This document shows, piece after piece, positions 54,785-64,000 of a DNA stretch of 64,000 bases. The notes below the pieces were generated by a model. It saw only the letters and a program-made list of their open reading frames with translations, did not search any database and had not been told where the DNA came from. The stretch comes from Eonycteris spelaea (taxonomy: Eukaryota; Chordata; Mammalia; Chiroptera; Pteropodidae). Positions within the stretch are counted from its first letter, which is position 1; each line of letters begins with the position of its first letter. A program made the translations under genes and the position numbers. The stretch covers positions 868,001-932,000 of the forward strand of contig PUFA01000066.1 in assembly GCA_003508835.1 (NCBI GenBank), read 5' to 3'.

Positions 54785-55420
54785 CAGTCATTCATTCATT
54801 TATTCAGAAAATTTATTGAGCACCTACTATGTGCCAGAATCGATCTCAAGTAGTGGAGTTACAGCAGTGAGCAAAATAGGTATGAGATCTGCCCTCATAG
54901 AGATTGATGATAAGCAAGGCAACAGATAAACCGACTAATTTGGGAGGATTTGAGTGAAATGAAGCAAATTAACGTACTGTTTGGATAGGGGTGATTAGAA
55001 GTTGTGGGGGAGGGATTATGAGGTGTGAGATGTGTAACTTTAGATAGAGTCATCAGGAAAGGCTCTTTGAAGAGATACCATTGGACAGAGACCCAAAGGG
55101 TGAGGGGGCACCAGCCATATGTAGACCTGGGGGAAGAGCATTCCAGGCAGAGGGAATGGTAGGTGCAAAACTATATGGAGGGACTGTCCTAACATGTTGG
55201 AGGCACAGAACAAAGGCCAGCAAAGCTGGAACAGAGTCAGGGAGATATAGGAGGAGAGAGTCTTAGGGAGCAGGGCTGAATCACACAGGGCCTGGGGGGC
55301 TGTTGGCTTTGATTTTAAGTGTGTCTGGACAGGAAGTCCCTTGGAGACTCTGAGAAATGCTGGGTGGTGCAAATATTGGACAGGCAATTCAAGGAGCTGT
55401 TATTTCAAGCAGGAGGTTTG
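54785..55420 (-). repeat. L2 LINE, antisense, extended copy
   Basis: It contains cattcatttattcagaaaat, ttattgagcacctactatgt, aggaaaggctctttgaagag, gagcattccaggcagaggga and atcacacagggcctgggggg. It starts about 50 bp after coding exon 4. Confidence 0.9.
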
Positions 55421-55984
55421 AGGCTCTGCATCCCCATAGAGTAACCTTAGAAAGGAAAAATATTCCACTGTGTAATTCTCACCCCACGTACTCTAAGAAG
55501 CCGGCTTGCAGGATTCTCCTGTGCCCACCTCCACTCTTTCACCACCCAAGGGTCCCTTCTCTTCTCACATGCCCCATTGGGAGCATGTTGGGGCTGATGC
55601 ATGGAGTAGAATGCCAGTGGCAGTAATTTGGGGGATCTTCATCCTGGTATTTTTTTCTTTCATGGAAGCTGGTAAAAGTGAGCACCAAGGATCTGAAAAG
55701 TAATATACAAAACTGAAGGGGTAATATCACGGTGGTGGGCTAATGAGCGATTGTACTTTTCTCTAAAAAAAAAAAAAACTATTTGCAAGACTTGTCACTT
55801 CATCTCGTTTAATTAAAGAAACAATAAAAGTGGGTGGCAAGGGCAGCCTTTTAGAAAAAAACATTGCGAAGGGACAGCACATGATCTTAGGGGTTTTTGA
55901 GCGAAAGGGGATGCGGGTGTCCCTCCAGCACTTGGAGTCGCTTCCACGTGAAGGTCGGCATCAGAGTTCGTTGGTGACACCATC

Positions 55985-56185
55985 GGCTGACATTGACCAG
56001 CCACTCACCTCGTGCCACCTGATGTTGCTCGATCATCTTATACAACCTTTATGACGCTCCAGAGTGTTAGTGCTAGTATTATTCCCATTTTCTTGGAGGG
56101 GAAACTGAGGCATAGAAGGAATGAGTGATCTGCAAATGCAATGGAAGCGGACTGAGCCTGGTCTCCTGGGGGTCTGGTAGTATCC
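55985..56185 (-). repeat. MIR SINE, antisense
   Basis: It contains gtgctagtattattcccatt, ttcttggaggggaaactgag and gcatagaaggaatgagtgat. Confidence 0.8.
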
Positions 56186-56554
56186 CAACCCCCAGCCTCA
56201 CCCGAAGGCCGTGCTTCTTTAGGGACTGTCCTACCTCCTCTTCCTCTGCTATAACTTCTGCCAGCCCTTCTGAGTCCCATTGAAGCTATAAGCTGCTGGG
56301 ACCCATTTCCAAGTGGGGAGTGGATTATGGCCCCAATCCCCAAAATAGCTGAAGACATTGAAACTTGAACATGCATTTGGGTCAGTCTTAAGCCAGTGTT
56401 TTCAGCTTTACCAGTAGAAATGGAACTTACTGCCTTAGGGCCTTTAAGGCTATAAGGGTTGAACAGCAAATACGGCCTACCTGCTCCCACTATTATACCC
56501 CCTCCCTGCCCTGCTCTGGAATAAGTGCGTTAAGTTAGGTAGGAGTGACTCCAC

Positions 56555-56965
56555 ATCCCATCCATTCATTCATTCTGTATTATTGAGCACCAGCTGTATG
56601 CCTGGCACTTTTTTAGGGACTGGAAGCACAGAAGTCAGCAAAAACAGTTCCCTTTCGGAGAATGTTGGACAGGAATCAATTAATAAATAAACAGATGGCT
56701 ACAGATTTTGATAAAGCTTGTGAAAGACAAGAACAGGGCATTTTGATGGGCAGTGGCAAAGGGAGTGGTGCTTCACGTGACCCAGGTGTTAGGGAGACTT
56801 GAGTGATGAGAAGGAGCCAACCAGATGAGCAGCTAGAGACAGGACAGCCCAGGCAGAAGGAACAGCAAGTGCAAAGGCCCTGAGGTAGGAGAAGACTCAA
56901 AGTGTCGAAGGACTGTAAATGAGACTCGTGAATCTGGATGTAGTGAGTAAGAGAGATGAAATTGA
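56555..56965 (-). repeat. L2 LINE, antisense
   Basis: It contains ccattcattcattctgtatt, attgagcaccagctgtatgc, aggcagaaggaacagcaagt and gcaaaggccctgaggtagga. Confidence 0.88.
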
Positions 56966-56999
56966 AAAGTGAAGCAGGAGGCCTCCCTGGGCCAGGATA

Positions 57000-57200
57000 T
57001 ATAGAATAACATTATTTCTTCTCCGGTCCTTACAGTAACTGTGGGAGGTGGGCACCATCAGCTCTGCTGTACACATGATGAAATGAGGCTCAGAGAGGAG
57101 AAGTGACTCGCCCAAGGTCACAGAGCCAATAAGTGTTCAGAGCTGGGATTCGGACGTGGGTTTCTAGAATTCCAGAGCCTGTGCCAATCCTCCCAGTGCT
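57000..57200 (-). repeat. MIR SINE, antisense
   Basis: It contains gtaactgtgggaggtgggca, gatgaaatgaggctcagaga, gtgactcgcccaaggtcaca and gagctgggattcggac. Confidence 0.88.
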
Positions 57201-57999
57201 ATTTCCTGGACTCCTTCAGGTCTCCTAAGATCGGTGTATATGCCGTGCCCCTTAATCCTGCCATAGCCCTAGGACATAGGTTTTATCATTATCCTCATCT
57301 TGGGGGAGAGACGGAGACACAAAGTGGCAAAAGGCACGAAATGGCCTTTGAAGCCAAGCAGTTACTCTCCAGTGCCCAGAGACAAAAGTGCCACACCATC
57401 ATGCCCTCCAATTCTCGTAGACCCTTCTAGAAGCTGATTCTCCATGAGCGAGCCCTGGTCTAGACCCCAGTCCCCACCACCACAATTCCTGCCAGCCCCT
57501 CACAGGTGGGAAAACATCTCTTGCTCTGCCTCCCCCTGCCCCATCAGGAGAATAACCCAGGTTATTTCCTTGTCTCCCATGGCCAAGATGCCAGAAGGGC
57601 TACAGCAGCAGCTGGACTTTGTCCCAATTAAGTGCTTTCAGTCTAATGCTAATGGCCATAAACTGCTCTTGAGACGGCCAGGCATTTTGCAAGCCTGACA
57701 GAGTCCTTACTTTTCTCAAACACAAACACACAGAACACTCACGCACCGTGACCATGTGCTTCCTATTAACTTTTTTTTTTCTTTGCAAGTTGCTCCAGAG
57801 GAGAAATAAACTCTGTGTGTATTTCAGAATGGAAGGCGGTGGTGGTTGAGCTTAGTTTCAGATGAAGAAGGGAATGAAGAGGGGACTGAGATGGATTGAA
57901 TTTTAGGCCTGAAAGCACTGACTTGGAATGAAGTTGGTCCACGTTTAGAAGCTGAAATGGGTCTTTTCCTTTCTAAGAATTAAATCCTAATTTTGTAGA

Positions 58000-58085
58000 T
58001 GCAAATGAACCTGAGCAGGGACCACCCCATCATTTTACGGGTGAGTAAACCGAGGCACGGCAGCAGAGTGGCTTGTGTGCGGTCA
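58000..58085 (-). repeat. MIR SINE fragment, antisense
   Basis: atcattttacgggtgagtaa and accgaggcacggcagcagag. Confidence 0.55.
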
Positions 58086-58467
58086 TGGAACAAGCTCTGG
58101 ATAAGCCAGACGCCTCCCCAGGTCTTATGCCAGAGCTCAGAAACTTCCGCAGAGCCATCGCCCATCCAGGCCCTGGTTTGAGATCTGTAGCTGTTTAGAT
58201 AACACTGCCTCTCAACCAGACGTACAATAAACGTAAAAAAGTTCACAGCACTAGTTCAGCCTTCGCATAATTGTTTGTTTTTTTTTTTCAAGTTCACCCA
58301 GGGGTTTTTATAGCTGAAATGTATTTCTTATGGGTTTGATTTTTTTGTTGTTGTTGTTTCTTTTTGGCTTCTCCTGCTCAAACAGTTATTTACAGAAATG
58401 ACCACACAGATTAAAAAGAGAAGGGAAAAAAAAAGCCTCTTGAGAGTGTGGTGTAAGAACTTGCTGG

Positions 58468-58620
58468 AGTTTAAGAGCTCTGGACCTGGGGCACGGTCAG
58501 TCCTGGCTGTGTCCCACACACCACGGCACAACTCGTGTGAGATGCTCGAGTTCACTGTGCCTCAGTCTCCTCACTTGTGGAACTGGCATCAAGAGAGATG
58601 ACCGCATTGGGGCTGTCGGG
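58468..58620 (+). repeat. MIR SINE
   Basis: It contains tttaagagctctggacctgg and actgtgcctcagtctcctca. Confidence 0.75.
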
Positions 58621-58702
58621 GGGTCTGAGTGGAATGATTCCTGGGCACATAGATGAGGCCGTAAAGGTTGGGTGTTCTTTTTATTATTCCCATGATTCCT
58701 TT

Positions 58703-58916
58703 TGTAACATGGTAGTTAAAAGCAGTAACTCTGAAATCAGACGAACTTCCCAGTTCTACCATGTACCAGCATGCGACACTGACCCAGTTACTTCTTAGTA
58801 CATCAGTTTTTCCCGTGCAAAATGGGGTCACTAATAGTACCTGTGACAATTAAATGAGTTATTATATGTGAGGTATTAAGACTAGCGCCTAGTACAAACT
58901 AAGTGCTCTACAGATA

Positions 58917-58920
<4 letters not shown>
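58703..58920 (+). repeat. MIR SINE, full length, ending in the (ATT)n satellite
   Basis: It contains acatggtagttaaaagcagt, atgcgacactgacccagtta, ataatgtacc-type core variants, acaattaaatgagttattat and a aactaagtgctctacagata tail. Confidence 0.88.
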
Positions 58921-58959
<39 letters not shown>

Positions 58960-58960
58960 G
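58918..58960 (+). repeat. (ATT)13 microsatellite at MIR 3' end
   Basis: About 13 uninterrupted TAT/ATT units directly follow the MIR tail, which normally ends in attatt. Confidence 0.97.
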
Positions 58961-59454
58961 GTTATCCTAATTTCAGGTTTGACGGTCTGCGTTCTTCCCA
59001 AATTCTCATCTCTTTCCTGAACTCTGGGTTTTAACTAGCTGTGGTCAAAGAAAAGAGGAGTGTGAATTTGAGAGTGTTGAGTCATCCCATCAGCATAAAC
59101 TCCCCATTTTAGGAGGACGTAAAAACAGTGGGAGCCCTCTTCAATGGAAATGTCTTTGTATTTACTACCAAAGGCCAGGGAACAGTATTAATACTGAAGC
59201 TCAAAACCCAACATGAGCCATTCAGGAACAGCATGGAGATATGTGCCTCAAGGAGGTACAGGAAAATTAAGAGTCCAGTGAAAGGCTTTGTAAGCCAGTG
59301 ATCTTGACCCAAGGCCATCAAGGCTAGTTTGTGTCAGATTCACGAAATCTAGAACCGTCGCTGACGCTTGAAATCCATGCGACTTTGGACAAGTCACTGA
59401 ACTCTCATCATCTGTTTCCATAATTCAGGACATGGGGCAGATGGTAGCCTAAGT

Positions 59455-59800
59455 CAATGGGAAAAAATGGAACATTCACTGAATGGAATTGGAATAACTG
59501 GTTAGCCATCTGGGGGGACAACCCACTGTATATCAGGAAAAAAAAATTCAAATGGATCAACAGCTTAAATGTCAAAACTAAAACTATGAAAGTACTAGAA
59601 AGAGAATGAGCAAAATTTGTATAACCTTGGAGTGGAGAAGGCTTTTCCAACCATGGCCCAGAAATCCAGAAGCCATCAAATTTAAAAAAAAGTAAGACAG
59701 GTTTAACTGTAGAATCTTGTTTTTTTTGCATAGCAAAGAACACCAGAAGTAAAGTCAGAACAATAAAAACAAACAAACAAAAAAAGCAAATGGCAAACTG
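59455..59800 (+). repeat. L1-type LINE ORF2 3' fragment
   Basis: It contains gttagccatctggggggaca, atggatcaacagcttaaatg, ctatgaaagtactagaaaga and cttttccaaccatggcccag. Clear L1 order, not coding. Confidence 0.84.
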
Positions 59801-60831
59801 GAAATAAATATTTACATGTCAAGTCAGAAAGAAGTTTTTACTCTTTTTTAAATGATTCTGCACTTCTCTGCGTTGAACCTGCTCTGGCCAAGTTGGAGGG
59901 CAAGTGTTGCTCAGCTTTAGCTCGTTCCTGCCACACTAGAATGGGGCCCCAGAGAGGCCAGATTTTTTCATTTTTCAAGGTAATCCTCAAAGCTATATTT
60001 TAATGTAAATCTCATGCTTTTTTCAATGTGGCAACTGATGAAACACTCTCTTTAAAATACCTTGTAAAGCAGACGAACATGTATAAGGCTGGTTTTATGC
60101 CTCTGTCTTGCCATCTGGTTCCTAACTGAACCACAGGTCATGAGACCAGGAATGGAAGGAGAAAATTATGCCAAGTGGTGACTTGGGAAGCTAGAAAGAA
60201 TGCCTCTTTTTGGTCCCCGCCTCTGGCTAATTTTATCAGCAGGGTGTGTTCCCGTGGCCTTGAGTGGGGCTTGAGTGGCAGGCGTAGTTAGAGCTGAGCC
60301 GGAACCCAGTGGCCTCTGGTGAAGTCGGGCGAATGCCCTGCTCCTTCTCGGCTGTCCCGGCCCCGCTGGTTTTGAGCAGGCGAAGTCTGTCTGTTCTCAC
60401 TGCGTCCAGCAAGACAGGAGCCAGGCTTGGCATCCTGCGGGTTCCTGGACTGAGGTCAAGTTTCCTGGCGTGAATCAGCAACTCTTCTGCACGTGGTGAC
60501 GTGGGTGAGTTTTTCCAGTACGTATCAGCACTCCTGCACCGTGCACCACGTCCACCCTAGTGGTCACCTTCTTGTCACTTTCGTGTGTGTTGGCAGGCTT
60601 GCTGCCTCCTGCTTGAGCTGAAGTAGTCTAGATTTAGGTCGTATAAAGGTTAAATGCATGGCTTTTCCTCCGGCTATATAGCAAGTTAGATTTGGATACC
60701 CCCATCCCAGAAGTCACCGGAGATGACCAGTGGAAACAACTGGAGACACTGAGGGTCACTGTGGGGGCAGTTTGGTAAACAGAAGTTCACTAAGACATCG
60801 CCTTTCTGTGGCGATGGAATATTCTATGACC

Positions 60832-61005
60832 ATGCCGTCTAATAGGAGAGCCGCCAGCCACATGTGGCTGTCTAGCAGTGAAATGCACCTCGTGCAATTG
60901 AGGAACTGAATTTTTAATTTTGTTTAATTTTAATTAACCATAACATAAATGTAAATGCGGCTAGCAGCTACCATATTGGGCAGCACAACTCTTAAGGAAT
61001 GATTA
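60832..61005 (+). repeat. DNA transposon fossil ('agccacatgtg' family)
   Basis: It contains agccacatgtggctgtctag, gaggaactgaatttttaatt and agctaccatattgggcagca, the same general family as 17625-17915. Confidence 0.78.
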
Positions 61006-61059
61006 AAAGCCAACTCATAACCTGGTTACTGTTGGGGTGGGGAGAGGGTGATAGTAGGT

Positions 61060-61330
61060 ATTATGGACTGACTGTTTATATCCCATAAAATTCATATTTT
61101 AAAGTCCTACCCCCAAGATGATGGTATTGGAGATGGGATTTGGGGGAGGAAAGTAGGGTTAGATTAGGTCCTGAGGGTGGGACCCTCTTAACGGGATTGG
61201 TGTCCTTATAAGAAGAGGAAGAGAGAGATCTCCTCTCCTCATGGAAGATGCAAGGAGGACGGGAACATGGTCTCCCCTAGAGACGGGGTCACCCCATCCT
61301 TGGTCCTCCCTTCCCTTCAGTCCCTCAGGT
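61060..61330 (+). repeat. MLT1-type MaLR LTR fragment
   Basis: It contains tattatggactgactgttta, tatcccataaaattcatatt, gatgatggtattggagatgg, taggtcctgagggtgggacc and ttggtgtccttataagaaga. Sense orientation relative to 7425-7765. Non-coding. Confidence 0.85.
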
Positions 61331-62094
61331 TGGGCACAATGGAGCTAATATTCAAACTTGCCTGTAACAACACCCATCATGTCCCAAGGACTCCATTCAG
61401 AACCTTCTAGAATTATCCCAACTTATCCTTTCACTCCCAAAGGAACAGAGACCCAGAGAGGGACTTTGCTGTTGTTGCTCTGGTGCTGATTTCGTTTTTA
61501 ATTCTAACATGTCAGTGGAATAAGAACTGAGCCCACACCAAGGTCTGTGTCTGCAAAATTTATCGAAAATATCCCACAATAAATCTCTCTAATAATTGGA
61601 TCTGGGAGAGGGAGAGTGAGAAAAAGAAAACAACAACGACCCAAGAGACAAAAAGAAAAAACTATGAATGTAAAAAGGGGGTCCTATTTAAGGTATAAGT
61701 CCCACCCTGCGGTGATTCTTTAGAGATAAAGTGGAGAGCTATCTGCTCCCAGCCTGGGGCAGTCACCTTCTGCTCAGGAGTTGAAAGGGAGAATTAAGGG
61801 CTGGGCAGCAGGGGAGGGAGGGAACACGGCCTTAGGCAGGCAGCCATTTATTAAGAGAGAGACACAGGGACAGACAGACCAGCACTCCAAATCCATCTTC
61901 ACTCAGAGAGAAGCCACTGCCCGGTTGAGGGAGGGATGTAGAATTCGCACCCTTAGAACAAATCTCATTTTTTGTCTGCTTCTAAAGAGAACTTTCTCAG
62001 AATTTCTCTGATTGGCGCAACGTTTCCACACTATTTCACATTCAGCAGTGTCCACGTGCCCCAGGCATAATCCTCTAGACACTAATCCCCCTGC

Positions 62095-62350
62095 CTTTTA
62101 TATTGGTTTTTAATTTTTCATATATTTCTTGTAAGTCACGTAAGTAATATTACTGCGTATCTTTCTGTTACTTCTCCATGCAGTTGTGTGTGTATTTTTC
62201 CTCCCACAACTGGAAAATTATTTTTTTTAACAAATAATATCTTGCTGTGTATCATGTTTCAAAAATGGCCTTTTGTATTTCTCACTAAATAACATACTTG
62301 GAGATCTTTCAAAGTCAGTTCAAATAAATCCTCCTCATTCTATCTTCTGG
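62095..62350 (+). repeat. Old LINE-like remnant, interrupted by MIR
   Basis: It contains taacaaataatatcttgctg and cttggagatctttcaaagtc, and appears to continue at 62580-62660 (ggttataccacggcatttag) after the MIR. Confidence 0.5.
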
Positions 62351-62359
62351 CTCTTAGTA

Positions 62360-62572
62360 ATCCAGAGAGAAAGCCAAACCCGGGATTCGAATCCCAGCAC
62401 CACCACTTACTGGCTGTGTGCCTTTGGGCAAATCATGGCTCTGAGACTTGATTTTCTCATATGTGAAACAGGATCGATATGAGTCGCTGACCTCATGAGC
62501 TGTTATGGAGCTGGATGCCAGGGGCTTAGGACAGTGCCTGGGACAATTAAGGCCCCTCATTAGTGCTGGCTG
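62360..62572 (+). repeat. MIR SINE, well preserved tRNA-like B box
   Basis: It contains aacccgggattcgaatccca, gcaccaccacttactggctg, tgtgcctttgggcaaatcat and gacagtgcctgggacaatta. The ggattcgaatcc box resembles the tRNA-derived internal promoter B box. Confidence 0.9.
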
Positions 62573-63404
62573 CTAGTCTCTTATGGTTATACCACGGCAT
62601 TTAGCCTTTCCCCTTTGGGTGGGTAATTGGACTGTTTTCAACATCTGTTTTTAACTCCCCTGGGGCTCACGGTCTTTTGTACCTTTTCTGCCTCAAGGTA
62701 TGGATTGCTACTGGGAATATTGGTTGCTGCACTTGGACTTTGGTTGTTGGGCCATTTGCTGTCCTGCTACTTTATACTGGGACCCCCATCTCTGTATGTG
62801 TTTGTCTCAGCCAGGGCCCCCTGCCAACTTCTGAGGCAAGCCTTGCCAGGTCTCACCAGACCTTCTATCTCTGCCACTCCAGCCCTAAATTGCAGTCTCT
62901 AAAAACTGGCTGCTCTAAAGGATTGTGCAACCCCAAAACCATAGCCTGAGGCTATCCCAGCTGCCCTGTGTTTGAGCCCCAGTCAGCTGCCTCACTTTTA
63001 AATTCTCTAGAATTCTCTGACTGGCCTCATTACAGACCCCTGGGTCCAAAGTAGGGATGTGGCTAAAATGATGCAAGAGGGGACTTTACCTTGGCGAAGG
63101 GGTGGAATTCATGACCTAGGAGGCCTTGATTCTTAGGATTTGCTGTTACTGAGGCTTTGACTTCTCTCATGCCTTGTGACCTGCCATGGGGTCATTAATC
63201 ATGTGGACATTTGACACTGTACATTGGAATGGCTGGCATATTGCCCTGGCCTGGAAGGCTGGGGCAGGTTCTTAAAAGGGGCTGTAGGCACATCTTCTGG
63301 TGTTTGCCCACCATGGGACAACATCAGGGATGGTACGCTCTCTCTGGAACTCAGCTTTCCTGTCTGTAAAATGAAAGAGTTAGACTAGAAATCAGTGGCT
63401 TTCA

Positions 63405-63682
63405 ACCTCATCTGATCACACTCCACACTAAGAAAGACATTCTGCGTCACAGCCTGCTACAAACCTGATGTGTGGGTATTTATGTGCACGACGAGTTACA
63501 AAGGTTCTGTAAAAACAACACTGGCTTTTACTATATGTTTTGTACTCTGATGTTTTCTCTTCTATTTCACTGAAGAAAAACAAACAAAACATGGTTCTCT
63601 TCTATATTATTTAAAACATTGCAGGTCAGGACACATAAATTGATTTCGCATCCCACGAATGGGTCATGACCTACAGTGTATG
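63405..63682 (-). repeat. MER20 DNA transposon, antisense
   Basis: It contains cacactccacactaagaaag, acattctgcgtcacagcctg, ttgatttcgcatcccacgaa and tgggtcatgacctacagtgt, the MER20 reverse complement, near full length. Confidence 0.83.
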
Positions 63683-64000
63683 GGGGCTTTGGACGAGTTG
63701 ACCTCTAAAGTCCTTTCTGATGACGGCTTGGTGACGAAGGACGAAATCTTTTTTAAATAATAATTTCTTTCTGTTTGACTATAAAATTATTATATGTTCC
63801 TTGTGGAATCATTGGAAAATACCGTAAAAACACACAAAAAAGAAATTTGTTTTAGTAACCTGTATTCCCAGCACTCAGTTAAGCTACTTTGCTTTATCTT
63901 TGGTCCTTCTGGTTTCTTTTAAGTTTTTAATTTAGCATATGTCTAGTCTCAAACAAATTAAAATTATGTTGAATTCATAGATTTAGATTTTGAGGGATTT

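Larger units (their letters stand above)
35979..64000 (+). other. EYA2: EYA2 gene, 5' coding portion (partial, continues beyond window)
   Basis: Four exons at 35979, 47630, 49428 and 54617 join in one frame (phases 1, 2, 1, 1) to give about 138 residues matching the EYA2 N-terminus as I remember it from human. Characteristic peptides are [45 protein letters not shown] and [20 protein letters not shown]. Family knowledge: EYA2 is a coactivator recruited to DNA by SIX proteins, and its C-terminal HAD domain is a protein tyrosine phosphatase. That domain is not in the window. The spelling matches EYA2 rather than EYA1 or EYA4, mainly through the [12 protein letters not shown] start. The gene also extends upstream, because exon 35979 begins at a splice acceptor, so at least one 5' untranslated exon must lie elsewhere. 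Confidence 0.95.
54734..64000 (+). other. EYA2: EYA2 intron after coding exon 4 (partial)
   Basis: The donor gtcagt opens this phase-1 intron, which runs past the window end. The next EYA2 coding segment, which as I recall begins TTGFYQG, was not found. Contents are L2, MIR, L1, MLT1 and MER20 fossils, an (ATT)n satellite, and repeat-poor stretches at 55500-55980 and 59830-60620. Confidence 0.88.

Noticed and set aside
58240..58300. Polyadenylation signal near acaataaacgtaaaaa
   Set aside because: It is isolated in intron DNA with no upstream exon or downstream GT-rich context that would support a transcript end.
62381..62395. tRNA gene suggested by a B-box-like ggattcgaatcc
   Set aside because: It belongs to a MIR SINE, which is tRNA-derived. 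There is no cloverleaf or A box at the right distance.
1..64000. CRISPR arrays, operons, prophage or bacterial mobile systems
   Set aside because: Spliced vertebrate gene structure and mammalian repeats throughout. No regularly spaced direct repeats apart from microsatellites.

Overview
The window is euchromatic DNA from a placental mammal. It carries the 5' coding part of EYA2 (eyes absent homolog 2) on the + strand. EYA2 is a transcriptional coactivator and HAD-type phosphatase that works with SIX and PAX factors in development. Four short coding exons with consensus splice sites and mutually compatible phases were found at 35979-36097, 47630-47675, 49428-49570 and 54617-54733. Joined, they encode about the first 138 residues: the start region and the Tyr/Ser/Pro/Gly-rich N-terminal transactivation region. 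The catalytic and SIX-binding EYA domain lies downstream, beyond the window. No other protein-coding gene is supported. The many small ORFs are non-coding shadows, several of them running antisense through interspersed repeats.

The species cannot be named. MIR, L2, L1M, MaLR (MLT1), MER5, MER20 and other hAT-type fossils show a eutherian mammal. I saw no Alu in 64 kb, which argues strongly against a simian primate, and no B1/B2-like, Can-SINE, Bov or ERE elements. Nearly all repeats look old and diverged.

Layout. 1-35978 is upstream of the first coding exon, presumably a large first intron. It is MIR-, L2- and hAT-rich to about 29 kb and AT-rich and L1-derived at about 29.6-32.9 kb. 36098-47629 is a long intron holding nested L2 copies, a CpG-dense patch near 40.2 kb, a run of three MER5 copies, a GATG satellite and a Z-DNA-prone alternating tract. 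47676-49427 is a short intron with a pyrimidine-rich tract and a possible PBX/MEIS-type site. 49571-54616 holds LTR-like and hAT repeats. 54734-64000 is the start of the next intron, again MIR/L2-rich, with an (ATT)n satellite and MLT1 and MER20 copies.

Nothing here looks like a novel gene system. The most useful results are the reconstruction of the 46-nt second coding exon, which is too short and too diverged for ORF-based detection, and a strong Kozak context at an internal ATG in the third coding exon. Several repeat-nesting events give relative insertion ages, and a few non-repeat stretches are candidate regulatory DNA. Repeat coordinates are read by eye and are approximate to about 5-20 bp.
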